A stretch of DNA of 64,000 nt from Veillonella seminalis (GTDB taxonomy: Bacteria > Bacillota > Negativicutes > Veillonellales > Veillonellaceae). The position numbers and the translations under genes are program-made. The notes under the pieces are model-generated. The model saw only the letters and a program-made list of their open reading frames with translations, was not told where the DNA came from and did not search any database. The stretch spans positions 90,728 through 154,727 of the forward strand of contig NZ_RQUZ01000005.1 in NCBI RefSeq assembly GCF_003992065.1, read 5' to 3'. The number at the start of each line of letters is the position of its first letter. Positions within the stretch are counted from its first letter, which is position 1. Positions 17,821-27,125 of this stretch are shown here, in pieces.

Positions 17821-19002
17821 ATGAAAAATAAACACATAATTGTAGGCGTGTCGGGCGGTATCGCAGCTTATAAGGCTGTGGAAGTCGTTAGCCGATTACG
17901 CAAATTAGGGGCGGAAGTTAAAGTTGTCATGACGGAAAACGCCACTAAATTTGTATCGCCTATGACATTTGGCGAAATCAGCGGTCATCCGGTGGCCGTT
18001 AAAATGTTTGAAGATGTGCATGATTGGAATGTAGAACATATTGCCTTGGCTACTTGGGCTGATGCTTATGTAGTAGCGCCGGTTACAGCGAATGTAATCG
18101 GTAAATTGGCGTCCGGCATTGCTGATGATATGTTAACTACGCAGTTAATGGCGACTAAAGCGCCTATCTTTTTATGTCCGGCTATGAATACGAATATGTA
18201 TGAAAACCCGATAACGCAACGGAATATGAACACTTTGCGCGAATTGGGAATGAATATTTTAGAAGCCGACAGCGGCCATCTTGCTTGCGGCGTAGTCGGT
18301 AAAGGTCGTTTGCCGGAACCGGCTAAAATTGTGGAATGGTTGTCTTTCCATATGATGAAAAATGATGTATTGGCCGATAAGACTGTTATCGTAACAGCCG
18401 GCGGTACGCAGGAAGCCATCGATCCGGTTCGTTATATCGGTAATCGGTCCAGCGGTAAAATGGGCTATGCCATTGCCGAACAGGTGGCTTTGGCAGGGGC
18501 ACGTACAATTCTAATATCGGCACCAAGCTCTTTGCCGGTACCGTACGGCGTGGAATTTGTGCCTGTTGACTCGGCTCGTGATATGGAAGAGGCGGTTAAC
18601 AGTCGCTATGAAAACTGTGATGCCGTGATTATGGCTGCGGCCGTAGCAGATTTCCGTGTTGAAAATATGGCGGACACTAAAATCAAGAAAATGGATAAAT
18701 TGGAGCTTACACTCGTTAAAAATCCGGATATCTTGAAAGGCCTGGGTGCGAATAAAACTCATCAAAAGCTTATCGGCTTTGCGGCGGAAACACAAAATGT
18801 CATTGAATACGGCAAGTCTAAGGTACTTAACAAAAATCTTGATATGCTTGTAGCTAATGATGTAAGCAAACAGAACGCAGGCTTTAATGTGGATACGAAT
18901 GAAGTTACCTTCATTTATCCGGGCGGTCAAATTGTGCAATTGCCACTTATGACAAAAAGTGATGTCGCTAAGCGAATTATTTTAGCCTTGGCAGAATTGT
19001 AA
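17821..19002 (+). CDS. coaBC: Bifunctional phosphopantothenoylcysteine decarboxylase / phosphopantothenate-cysteine ligase
   Basis: Makes 4'-phosphopantetheine from phosphopantothenate and cysteine in CoA synthesis. The 393-residue protein has an N-terminal flavin-dependent decarboxylase (CoaC; SGGIAAYK, the His-containing WNVEHIALATWAD, and the CPAMNTNMYENP clamp) and a C-terminal ligase (CoaB; VTAGGTQEAIDPVRYIGNRS from about 192). GGGGCAGAGG precedes the ATG. Its 3' end contains the promoter for the metK riboswitch. Confidence 0.96.
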   Translation: MKNKHIIVGVSGGIAAYKAVEVVSRLRKLGAEVKVVMTENATKFVSPMTFGEISGHPVAVKMFEDVHDWNVEHIALATWADAYVVAPVTANVIGKLASGIADDMLTTQLMATKAPIFLCPAMNTNMYENPITQRNMNTLRELGMNILEADSGHLACGVVGKGRLPEPAKIVEWLSFHMMKNDVLADKTVIVTAGGTQEAIDPVRYIGNRSSGKMGYAIAEQVALAGARTILISAPSSLPVPYGVEFVPVDSARDMEEAVNSRYENCDAVIMAAAVADFRVENMADTKIKKMDKLELTLVKNPDILKGLGANKTHQKLIGFAAETQNVIEYGKSKVLNKNLDMLVANDVSKQNAGFNVDTNEVTFIYPGGQIVQLPLMTKSDVAKRIILALAEL

Positions 19003-19016
19003 TTCCATAGTATAAT
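18988..19016 (+). promoter_or_regulatory. Promoter for the SAM riboswitch and metK
   Basis: TTGGCA (18988-18993) and a perfect TATAAT (19011-19016) are 17 bases apart. The -35 lies inside the last codons of coaBC. It is about 50 bases before the riboswitch. Confidence 0.75.
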
Positions 19017-19062
19017 AAATTAGTGATATAAACTATCACAATTAAATTAATAGTAATTTTTG

Positions 19063-19197
19063 TCTCATCAAGAGTAGTGGAGGGAAAGGCCCTGTGAAGC
19101 TACAGCAACCATTCGTTTGAAAAGGTGCTAAGTCCGACGGTATATGCCGAAAGATGGGGTTTGATTCCTCGTCGCTTGGCTGATGAGGAATTTTTTT
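19063..19197 (+). ncRNA. SAM-I (S-box) riboswitch with terminator
   Basis: S-box leader upstream of metK, expected to stop transcription when S-adenosylmethionine is plentiful. Core signatures are present: ATCAAGAG...GTGGAGGGA, GGCCCTGTGAAGC, CAGCAACC, and GGTGCTAAGTCC. P1 can form between CTCATC (19064-19069) and GATGGG (19153-19158). GATGGGG can instead pair with CCTCGTC (19167-19173) as an antiterminator. When P1 forms, ATTCCTCGTC (19164-19173) pairs with GATGAGGAAT (19182-19191), followed by T7, making a terminator. This is the standard OFF-switch logic. Structure was folded by eye only. Confidence 0.93.
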
Positions 19198-19214
19198 ATG
19201 GAGGTAAAGGGTAA

Positions 19215-20405
19215 ATGGCTGAAAAACATGTATTTTTCACATCTGAATCCGTAACGGAAGGTCATCCTGATAAAATTGCTGACCAAATTTCAGACGCCGT
19301 GCTTGATGCGATTATTGCACAAGATCCTACGGCGCATGTTGCGTGTGAAACACTTGTAACCACAGGTCAAGTTCATGTAGTGGGTGAAATTTCCACTAAC
19401 TGTTATGTAGATATTAATCATATTGTTCGTGAAACTATTCGTGAAATCGGGTACACTCGTGCCAAATACGGTTTTGACTGCGATACTTGCGGTGTTAATG
19501 TAGCTATCGACGAACAATCCGCCGATATTGCTATGGGCGTTGACGACGCATTGGAAACTCGTGAAGGTGGCGCTGATAAATTCGATAAAATCGGTGCCGG
19601 TGACCAAGGTATGATGTTCGGTTACGCAACTAACGAAACTGAAGAATTCATGCCTATGCCAATTGCTTTGGCTCATCGTTTGTCTCGCCAATTAACTAAA
19701 GTTCGTAAAGACGGCACTTTACCTTACCTTCGTCCGGACGGTAAAACTCAGGTTACTGTTGAATATGTTGACGGCGTGCCTAAACGTATTGAAACAATCG
19801 TTATCTCCACACAACACGGTCCTGAAGTATCCCGTAAACAAATCGAAGCAGACCTTAAAGAATTGGTTATTAAACCGGTATTGCCTGAAGGTTTTGTTGA
19901 TGAAAACACTAAATTCTTCATCAACCCGACCGGTCGTTTCGTAATCGGCGGTCCTCAAGGTGACGCAGGTTTAACAGGTCGTAAGATCATCGTTGATACT
20001 TATGGCGGTATGGCTCGTCATGGGGGCGGTGCATTCTCCGGTAAGGATCCTACAAAAGTTGACCGCAGTGCGGCTTATGCAGCTCGTTATGTAGCTAAAA
20101 ATATTGTAGCAGCCGGTCTTGCCGATAAATGTGAAATTCAGATTGCTTATGCTATCGGCGTAGCTAAACCTGTTTCCATCATGGTAGAAACTTTCGGTAC
20201 CGGTAAAATCTCCGAACAGCAAATCGGCGAACTCGTTAAGAAACATTTCGACCTTCGTCCGGCCGGCATTATCGAAATGCTTGACCTTCTCCGCCCAATC
20301 TATCATCAGACAGCGGCTTACGGTCATTTCGGTCGTACCGATGTTGATTTGCCTTGGGAACAAACTGACAAAGCTGATGTTCTTCGCAAAGAAGCCGGTT
20401 TATAA
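19215..20405 (+). CDS. metK: S-adenosylmethionine synthase
   Basis: Makes S-adenosylmethionine from methionine and ATP. The 396-residue protein begins with [20 protein letters not shown] and contains the [13 protein letters not shown] loop and the [19 protein letters not shown] motif of the active site. GGAGGT precedes the ATG. It lies downstream of a SAM-I riboswitch, giving feedback control by its own product. Codon choice suggests high expression. Confidence 0.98.
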   Translation: MAEKHVFFTSESVTEGHPDKIADQISDAVLDAIIAQDPTAHVACETLVTTGQVHVVGEISTNCYVDINHIVRETIREIGYTRAKYGFDCDTCGVNVAIDEQSADIAMGVDDALETREGGADKFDKIGAGDQGMMFGYATNETEEFMPMPIALAHRLSRQLTKVRKDGTLPYLRPDGKTQVTVEYVDGVPKRIETIVISTQHGPEVSRKQIEADLKELVIKPVLPEGFVDENTKFFINPTGRFVIGGPQGDAGLTGRKIIVDTYGGMARHGGGAFSGKDPTKVDRSAAYAARYVAKNIVAAGLADKCEIQIAYAIGVAKPVSIMVETFGTGKISEQQIGELVKKHFDLRPAGIIEMLDLLRPIYHQTAAYGHFGRTDVDLPWEQTDKADVLRKEAGL

Positions 20406-20493
20406 TTAAATAATTTGAAGTTTAACAGACTGTAATTAAATAGCTTGAGTTTAAACAACTGAAATTAAATGTTTTAAATTTAATTTCAGAACG
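20404..20493 (+). repeat. Three degenerate 30-base tandem repeats after metK
   Basis: Three imperfect copies with a 30-base period start at 20404, 20434 and 20464. Each begins with AATTAAAT or ATTAAAT and continues with a TTGA/TTTAA segment. They fill the space between the metK stop and its terminator. Function unknown. Confidence 0.5.
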
Positions 20494-20500
20494 TATAGAG

Positions 20501-20536
20501 CAGAGACTATATCTTTGATATAGTCTCTGTTTTTTT
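20501..20536 (+). terminator. Intrinsic terminator after metK
   Basis: A perfect 13-bp stem (CAGAGACTATATC / GATATAGTCTCTG) with a TTT loop is followed by a run of seven or more T. Confidence 0.92.
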
Positions 20537-20616
20537 ATTGAGTAAAGAATTTTATAGGGGCGTAGCTGTCATTCTTATTCAATTTGTTAAATATTACGTA
20601 TTTGACAGATGGATGA

Positions 20617-20647
20617 TTGACCGTTATAGCAATATTTGTAGTATAAT
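20617..20647 (+). promoter_or_regulatory. Probable promoter of the malic enzyme gene
   Basis: TTGACC (20617-20622) and a perfect TATAAT (20642-20647) are 19 bases apart, slightly longer than optimal. It lies about 140 bases upstream of the start codon. The region 20537-20787 otherwise shows no gene; it is an AT-rich leader. Confidence 0.5.
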
Positions 20648-20787
20648 TAAATGAGAGAATTTCAAATATATCAATATAAATATATTTGAATATAAAATTT
20701 GTTTATCATTTATCGGCAGTCATAACACACTGATAGCGTATGTAATTTTTTATATGTGAATTTTGGTAATTCTAAAGGAGGATTTCT

Positions 20788-22461
20788 ATGAAAAATGCAT
20801 ATGATATTATCAATGACCCTTTTTTGAATAAAGGGACGGCATTCAGTGCTGAAGAACGAGAACTTTTTAAATTGAAAGGTATGATTCCCGATAAGATTCA
20901 AACCATTGAAGAACAAGCACAGCAAGCCTATAAAGCTATGTCCGTTAAAACGACAGATGTAGATAAGCGTCACTTCCTTATGAAATTATTCAGCCATAAT
21001 CGTACCTTGTTCTACTATTTGTTCAGCCAACATATTGAAGAGTTTATGCCAATTGTGTATGACCCATGTATTGCCGATACGATTCGCAATTACAGCGAAT
21101 ACTATACGACACCACAAAACTCTGCCTTCTTATCTATTGATAATCCTGAAAACATAGAAGATGCTTTGAAGAATGCCGCCTATGGTCGTGATATTAATTT
21201 AATCGTTGTTACCGATGCGGAAGCTATTTTGGGTATCGGTGACTAGGGCCTTAACGGCGTTGCCATTTCCATCGGTAAATTGATGGTGTATACAGCCGCG
21301 GCCGGGCTGGATCCTCAGCGTGTATTGCCGGTAGTGCTCGATGTGGGCACCAATCGTCAGGAATTATTGGACGATCCTTTATATTTAGGCAATAAACATA
21401 AACGTGTTGCCGGTGAAGAATACTATAAATTTGTAGATCAGTTTGTACAAACGGTTGAAAAATTATTCCCTAATTTATACCTTCATTTTGAAGACTTCGG
21501 TCGTGATAATGCCGCCAATATTTTAAATGCGTATAAAGACAAATACCCTGTTTTCAATGACGATATTGAAGGTACCGGTATTATTTCCTTAGCCGGTATC
21601 TTGGGTGGTTTAAAAATTTCCGGGGAAAAATTAAAAGACCAAGTGTATATGTGCTTTGGTGCCGGTACAGCCGGTTGCGGTATTGCTAATCGCGTATTGC
21701 AAGAATATGTGGATCAAGGTGTACCTCGTGAAGAAGCTATCAAAAAATTCTACTTGGTGGATAAGCAGGGCCTTTTATTCGATGATATGGATGATTTAAC
21801 ACCGGAACAAAAACCGTTTGCCCGTAAACGCAGCGAATTGGAAACTAATGAGTATGTTAAAGCTTCCTTAGGTGGTGATACGAAGAAGTTAACTACTCTT
21901 GAAGAATGTGTTAAAGCGATTCATCCGACTATTTTAGTGGGTACGTCTACTAAGAGCGGTGCATTTAGTGAAGTTGTTGTCAAAGAAATGGCAGCACATA
22001 CGGCTCGTCCTATTATATTCCCATTAAGTAATCCGACAGAACTTGCGGAAGCAACGGCAGAACAGCTTATTACTTGGACTGATGGGAAAGCTTTGGTAGC
22101 GACGGGAATTCCGGCTCAACCGGTTACTTATAAGGGAGTTACCTATGACATCGGTCAGGCTAATAACGCTTTGATTTATCCGGGGCTTGGACTTGGTGAC
22201 ATTGCAGCCGGTGCTAAGCTATTGACCGACCAAATGATTTCGAAAGCGGCTCATTCGTTAGGTGGGATTATTGATGTTGCAAAACCGGGTGCGGCCACAA
22301 TTCCACCGGTTTCCAAATTAACCGAATTTTCTGAAACAATTGCTATTGCCGTGGCTAATGAAGCTGTGGATCAGAAGTTGGCGAAAATTTCTAAAGAAGA
22401 AGTACCTAGTGCAGTGAAATCCATTAAATGGGTTCCTGAGTATAAAGATTTAACTAAATAA
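20788..22461 (+). pseudogene. NAD-type malic enzyme interrupted by an in-frame TAG
   Basis: Malic enzyme decarboxylates malate to pyruvate with NAD(P). The reading frame is continuous and of full family length (558 codons) but has a TAG at 21244-21246, in the conserved motif normally read GDQGLNG. One C-to-T change from CAG would explain it. The part before the stop (152 residues) has the N-terminal malic domain up to VTDAEAILGIGD; the part after it continues without frameshift with [17 protein letters not shown], the DIEGTG motif and the NAD-binding domain. The ATG inside the second part (21280) has no ribosome-binding site. GGAGG precedes the first ATG. It could be a real nonsense mutation, a sequencing error, or a suppressed stop. 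Confidence 0.85.
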
Positions 22462-22491
22462 GTTGATTTTGCAGTAAGGAATGATGATTAA

Positions 22492-22545
22492 ATTCCCTCC
22501 GCGAGCTTTTAGCGTATGTCATAGTTCGAGGAGGGAATATTTTTT
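22492..22545 (+). terminator. Intrinsic terminator after the malic enzyme gene
   Basis: ATTCCCTCC (22492-22500) pairs with GGAGGGAAT (22530-22538) around a partly structured loop, followed by ATTTTTT. Confidence 0.75.
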
Positions 22546-22599
22546 CGCGGTCTATGCTAAAAATACACATTATTTATGAGTTAATGAAGGAGTCCTTTA

Positions 22600-22628
22600 T
22601 TTAAAAATATCGAAAAAAATGGTATAAT
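22600..22628 (+). promoter_or_regulatory. Promoter for the priA-def-fmt cluster
   Basis: An extended -10, TGGTATAAT with TATAAT at 22623-22628, is preceded at 17 bases by TTTAAA. It lies 27 bases before the priA start. Confidence 0.6.
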
Positions 22629-22654
22629 AAAAAACACTGCAAAGGAGGGATAGT

Positions 22655-24835
22655 ATGCGTGTAGCAGAGGTTATTATTAATCGTCCGACTAAAAAAATGA
22701 ATAGTCCGTTCAGCTATGCCGTACCGGAACATTTGGGAACAATTGAACCGGGCACACGTGTGGCTGTCCCTTTGGGGCGTACTCGTGAAGAAGGCATTTT
22801 GGTAGGCTATCGTGAACTTGAAGAAGTACCGACATATCAACTTAAACCGATACAGGCGGTTCTCGATAAGAAACCGTGGTTTACACCGGAAATGCTGGCG
22901 ACGGCTAAGCGCCTCAGTGAATATTATTTGTGCTCTTTGTCGGAAGCACTCAGTTTATTTACTATTGATAAAAAACAGTTAAAGAGTTATGAACGACCTA
23001 AAGAACAATGGCTGTCGGCGGAACCGTGGTTTAATCCGGAACATATTCCGCCAAAACGCAAACGCCAGCGTGAATTGGGATTTTATTTACAAGAATTGGG
23101 AACCGCTTCAGTTCACAGTTTGCAAAAAGACGGTTTTGCCTTACCGGTAATCAAACAGGTTATGACCTATGAAGGTATAACGGTGGAAGAACGCTACAGC
23201 AAGACCAAGACAAAGTTTGATGCTTATCAGGTTAAAGATTTGCCTTTGACCGAAGAACAGACAATCTGTTATGAACCAATTCGGGAAGCTGTTAATAATA
23301 ACGTGGCGCAAACATTTTTGCTTCATGGGGTTACGGGTAGCGGTAAGACACAAGTCTATATGAAGGTAGCCAAAGATTGTTTGGCCAAAGATCGTATAAC
23401 CATTGTGTTGGTTCCTGAAATTATGCTGACCAATCAGATTGTTATGCGTTTCGTGGAAGCATTCGGTGATGAAGTGGTGGTATTTCACAGTAAACTTACC
23501 ATCAGTGAACGGTATAATAATTGGGAACGCTTGCGACGTAAGGACAGCCATATTATAATCGGTGCCCGTTCTGCTGTATTTGCACCGACCGATGACATCG
23601 GGTTAATCATTGTCGACGAAGAACATGATACTTCCTATAAACAGGAAGATATGGTGCGTTACCATGCCCGTAAGGTGGCGCAGTGGCGCTCTCATGCCAA
23701 TCATTGTCCGCTGATTTTAGGTTCGGCAACGCCATCGATTGAATCGTACTACCTGGCAAAACAAGGGCAATATACCTTGTTGGAGTTAAAACATCGAATT
23801 TTTCATCAACCTTTGCCCAAGGTACAGATCATCGACATGAAAGAAGAGATGATATACGGCAATTACTCGGTGTTTTCAGGCGCTATGATCCATTTGATTC
23901 GGCAGACTTTGGCTAATAAAGAGCAAATGATTATGCTCCTCAATCGGCGCGGTTTCAGTACCTTTGTTATGTGTCGTGATTGTGGCGAGCCTGTTAAATG
24001 CCCGCATTGTGATATTGCCATGGTGTATCATCGGGAAGGTGAAGCACTTCGTTGTCATTATTGTGAGCATCATGAACCGGTGCCTAAGGTGTGTCCTAAA
24101 TGCGGCAGTCTTAAGATTAAATTTTTCGGTTCTGGCACGCAGAAGGTAGAAGAAGAATTACAACGTAACTTTCCGAAGGCACGTATTGCCCGGCTTGATC
24201 AAGATATGACGGCCAAAAAAGGCAATGGTGAACAGATTCTTAATGATTTCGGTGCCGGCCGTTATGATATCTTACTGGGTACTCAAATGGTGGCTAAGGG
24301 TCATGATTTTAAAGGGGTTACGGCTGTCGGTGTTTTAACCGCTGATTCGGTACTTAATATTCCTTTATACAGTGCGTCGGAACGCACTTTCGATTTATTG
24401 ACGCAGGTGGCGGGGCGAGCCGGTCGCAGCACCGGTAAAGGTCAGGTAGTAATTCAGACCTATAATCCGTTACATTATGCTATAATAAAGAGTAAGGCTC
24501 ATGATTATGTGGGCTTTTACGAAGAAGAAATAAAAGCTCGTGAGCTGTTGAGGTATCCACCCCTTGGCTCAATGATGCATTTTCGCATTCAACATAAGGA
24601 TGAGGCAAAGGCCATGGCCATTGCCGAGCGCATTGTTGAAGCACTTGAACCGTATGCTGTACCGGGGGAACTTGATGTAATGGGACCTTATCAAGAAGGG
24701 ATTAAGAAGGTTCGCGATTTATATCGAGTAGCGATTATGGTACGGGGGGATAATTTAGAGGCAATTAAACAGTTTATATATACATCGTGGATCTTTACAC
24801 AAGAGGGACTGCAGATTGATGTGGATCCCGTATAA
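22655..24835 (+). CDS. priA: Primosomal protein N' (replication restart helicase)
   Basis: DNA helicase that reloads the replisome at stalled forks. The 726-residue protein has the N-terminal 3'-end-binding domain (residues 1-105), Walker A GVTGSGKTQVY at about 223-233, a DEEH box, and a cysteine-rich zinc region (CRDCGEPVKCPHC ... CHYCEH ... CPKCG) inserted in the helicase core. AAAGGAGGG precedes the ATG. It heads a long, tightly packed cluster running to rpe, whose order is typical of Firmicutes. Confidence 0.97.
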   Translation: MRVAEVIINRPTKKMNSPFSYAVPEHLGTIEPGTRVAVPLGRTREEGILVGYRELEEVPTYQLKPIQAVLDKKPWFTPEMLATAKRLSEYYLCSLSEALSLFTIDKKQLKSYERPKEQWLSAEPWFNPEHIPPKRKRQRELGFYLQELGTASVHSLQKDGFALPVIKQVMTYEGITVEERYSKTKTKFDAYQVKDLPLTEEQTICYEPIREAVNNNVAQTFLLHGVTGSGKTQVYMKVAKDCLAKDRITIVLVPEIMLTNQIVMRFVEAFGDEVVVFHSKLTISERYNNWERLRRKDSHIIIGARSAVFAPTDDIGLIIVDEEHDTSYKQEDMVRYHARKVAQWRSHANHCPLILGSATPSIESYYLAKQGQYTLLELKHRIFHQPLPKVQIIDMKEEMIYGNYSVFSGAMIHLIRQTLANKEQMIMLLNRRGFSTFVMCRDCGEPVKCPHCDIAMVYHREGEALRCHYCEHHEPVPKVCPKCGSLKIKFFGSGTQKVEEELQRNFPKARIARLDQDMTAKKGNGEQILNDFGAGRYDILLGTQMVAKGHDFKGVTAVGVLTADSVLNIPLYSASERTFDLLTQVAGRAGRSTGKGQVVIQTYNPLHYAIIKSKAHDYVGFYEEEIKARELLRYPPLGSMMHFRIQHKDEAKAMAIAERIVEALEPYAVPGELDVMGPYQEGIKKVRDLYRVAIMVRGDNLEAIKQFIYTSWIFTQEGLQIDVDPV

Positions 24836-24847
24836 ATAGGAGGCAAT

Positions 24848-25375
24848 ATGGCAGTATTGGAAATCGTTAAGGCAGGTCATCCTGTGTTGAAACAGGTTGC
24901 TCAACCTGTAGAATTTGTTAATAAAAAGATGCGTCAATTGTTGGACGATATGGCGGAAACTATGCGCGTATCCGACGGTGTCGGTTTGGCGGCACCACAG
25001 GTTAACGTATCGCAGCGTATTATCGTAGTAGATGACGGTACGGGTTTACAGGAATTCATCAATCCGGTAATTGTTAAAGCAGATGGTGAACAAATCGGTT
25101 TGGAAGGTTGTTTGAGCGTACCGGGTTATTATGGCGATGTAAAACGTTATCAGGACATCGAAGTTCATTATATTGATCGTCACAATAAGAAGAAAAAATT
25201 GAAAGCCGAAGGTTTCTTGGCACGTATTATTCAACATGAAATCGATCATTTGGACGGTATTTTATTTATTGAAAAAGTTGAGGCAGCATATCGTGTAAAA
25301 GATGAAAATGCCGAGGCTATGGAGGAAGCGGCAGCCGATGTGAATAAAACTGTCGGTGAAGCAGCACAAGCGTAG
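24848..25375 (+). CDS. def: Peptide deformylase
   Basis: Removes the formyl group from the N-terminal Met of new proteins, using a metal ion. The 175-residue protein has the three family motifs GVGLAAPQV, EGCLSVPG and QHEIDHLDG (metal-binding HEXXH). The last 25 residues are Ala/Glu-rich and not part of the fold. It precedes fmt by 9 bases, matching their opposing jobs in formyl-Met metabolism. Confidence 0.97.
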   Translation: MAVLEIVKAGHPVLKQVAQPVEFVNKKMRQLLDDMAETMRVSDGVGLAAPQVNVSQRIIVVDDGTGLQEFINPVIVKADGEQIGLEGCLSVPGYYGDVKRYQDIEVHYIDRHNKKKKLKAEGFLARIIQHEIDHLDGILFIEKVEAAYRVKDENAEAMEEAAADVNKTVGEAAQA

Positions 25376-25384
25376 GAGGTTTTC

Positions 25385-26350
25385 ATGAATTCATTACGAG
25401 TTGTATTTATGGGGACACCTGATTTTGCCGTACCTACGTTAGAGGCTTTGATTAAGGGCCCTCATGAAGTAGTGGATGTCTTTTGTCAGCCTGATAAACA
25501 AAAAGGACGCGGTAAGAAGGTACAAATGCCACCGGTTAAGGAGTGTGCTTTAGCAGCAGAACTTACTGTATATCAGCCGGAAACGTTACGTGATGAGGCG
25601 ACGGAAACGCTTCTTCGTTCGTTGGCTCCGGATGTAATTATTGTAGTGGCTTACGGTAAGATTTTACCGCCTTGGCTCATTCGTTTGCCGAAATACGGCT
25701 GTATTAATGTACATGCCTCATTGTTGCCTAAATATCGCGGGGCGGCGCCGATTCATTGGGCCATATTAAACGGTGATACCCATACGGGGGTGACTATCAT
25801 GCAAATGGATGACGGTCTTGATACGGGTGATATTTTGGATGTAGTAAAAACCGACATTAAAGACGGCGAAACGACAGGTGAATTATTTGATCGTTTAGCT
25901 GTCATGGGCGGTGAAGTGATCAATGAAATTTTGGCTAAAGCAGAAGCCGGTGAATTACAGCCGGTAGCGCAAGATGATGACAAAGCTTCGCATACTACGA
26001 AAATCACTAAAGAAATGGGCGCTATTGATTGGCAAAACAGCGCTGTTAATTTGGTCAATCAGATTCGAGGTCTCAATCCGGCACCCGGTTGCTTTACGTT
26101 TTTAGACGGCAAGCGTCTTAAAATTTGGCAGGCAAAGGCTTTGAACGAAGCTGACATGAAGGGGGAAAACTTGTCGTTAAATACGGCGGCAGGTACAATT
26201 TTAGCGGTAGGCGAACAAGATTTTACGGTTGCTACCGGTGAGGGAGCATTACGAGTTTTTGAAGTTCAGCCGGATAATAAGAAACGCATGACGGCTGGCG
26301 ATTTTTGTCGTGGTCACCAAGTAAAGGCAGGACTCATTTTCAATGCGTAA
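25385..26350 (+). CDS. fmt: Methionyl-tRNA formyltransferase
   Basis: Formylates initiator Met-tRNA with 10-formyltetrahydrofolate. The 321-residue protein has the hydrolase/transferase core with the catalytic INVHASLLPKYRGAAPI segment and the DDGLDTGD loop, plus the C-terminal OB-like domain. TAGGAGG precedes the ATG. Its 3' end overlaps the next gene by 8 bases. Confidence 0.97.
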   Translation: MNSLRVVFMGTPDFAVPTLEALIKGPHEVVDVFCQPDKQKGRGKKVQMPPVKECALAAELTVYQPETLRDEATETLLRSLAPDVIIVVAYGKILPPWLIRLPKYGCINVHASLLPKYRGAAPIHWAILNGDTHTGVTIMQMDDGLDTGDILDVVKTDIKDGETTGELFDRLAVMGGEVINEILAKAEAGELQPVAQDDDKASHTTKITKEMGAIDWQNSAVNLVNQIRGLNPAPGCFTFLDGKRLKIWQAKALNEADMKGENLSLNTAAGTILAVGEQDFTVATGEGALRVFEVQPDNKKRMTAGDFCRGHQVKAGLIFNA

Positions 26351-27125
26351 TCAAGAACAAAATGAACATCCCGTATTGGGACGTTACCCTTTATATTTTA
26401 AATTGACCTTTGCTGTGTTTGCCGCTATTACGCTCATTTGGGCTGCTCTGGCCTATTTATTATGGCCCGGCTTACACCGCTTGGGATTGCCCATTGCATA
26501 TGGTGTGGAAGTACTTCTCGGTATTTTCCCGTTACTTTGCTGGATTATGTGGGGCAGTATGCTCTTGGCATCAACCAATCACTGGCGGATTCATCCTATT
26601 TGGCTCCGCATCAGTAATCGTTGGTTATATGCTTTTTTTCCGTTGGTAATATTGGCGGGCAAAACAGTAGGGGCCTCCAAGGATAAGGTCAGTCAATCTT
26701 TGATTGATTTAATCAATCATTTGGTAGAATTAAATCTCTATAAAGTACCGGCCGATCGTTTGCTTTTGCTCACACCGCATTGTTTGCAAAAGAGCGACTG
26801 TGTTCATAAAGTGACTACCGATGTACACAACTGCAAGCGTTGCGGTCGTTGTCAGGTAGGTACTTTATTGGATATTGCAGATACCTACGGTTGTAAATTT
26901 GTGGTAGTAACGGGCGGTACACTGGCTCGTTTGATGATAAAAAATATTCGACCGAAAGCCATTGTCGCCATTGCGTGTGAACGAGATTTGGTGAGCGGTA
27001 TGAATGATGTATTTCCGATTCCCGTAGTCGGCGTGCTCAATGAACGCCCTTGCGGTCCATGTTGCAATACACGGGTTGATACGGATCGGATTAAAGAAGT
27101 TATGGAGAAATTAATCAATGGATAA
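26343..27125 (+). CDS. DUF116 membrane protein with cysteine cluster
   Basis: Function unknown. The 260-residue protein has two to three hydrophobic segments in residues 18-110, then a cytosolic DUF116 domain with many cysteines: CLQKSDC, CKRCGRC, an AIACERD segment and CGPCC near the C-terminus. The pattern suggests a metal or Fe-S site. It overlaps both fmt and rsmB by 8 bases, so it is translated with them; DUF116 genes are often found in this place in Clostridia and Negativicutes. Confidence 0.85.
   Translation: MRNQEQNEHPVLGRYPLYFKLTFAVFAAITLIWAALAYLLWPGLHRLGLPIAYGVEVLLGIFPLLCWIMWGSMLLASTNHWRIHPIWLRISNRWLYAFFPLVILAGKTVGASKDKVSQSLIDLINHLVELNLYKVPADRLLLLTPHCLQKSDCVHKVTTDVHNCKRCGRCQVGTLLDIADTYGCKFVVVTGGTLARLMIKNIRPKAIVAIACERDLVSGMNDVFPIPVVGVLNERPCGPCCNTRVDTDRIKEVMEKLING

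Noticed and set aside
19181..19187. TGATGAG as the 3' strand of riboswitch P1
   Set aside because: It pairs perfectly with CTCATCA but lies in the terminator arm; GATGGG at 19153, right after the conserved core, fits the S-box layout better.
21244..21246. TAG in the malic enzyme as pyrrolysine or programmed readthrough
   Set aside because: Position is a conserved Gln in the family and no pyrrolysine genes or recoding signal are visible; a nonsense mutation or error is simpler.
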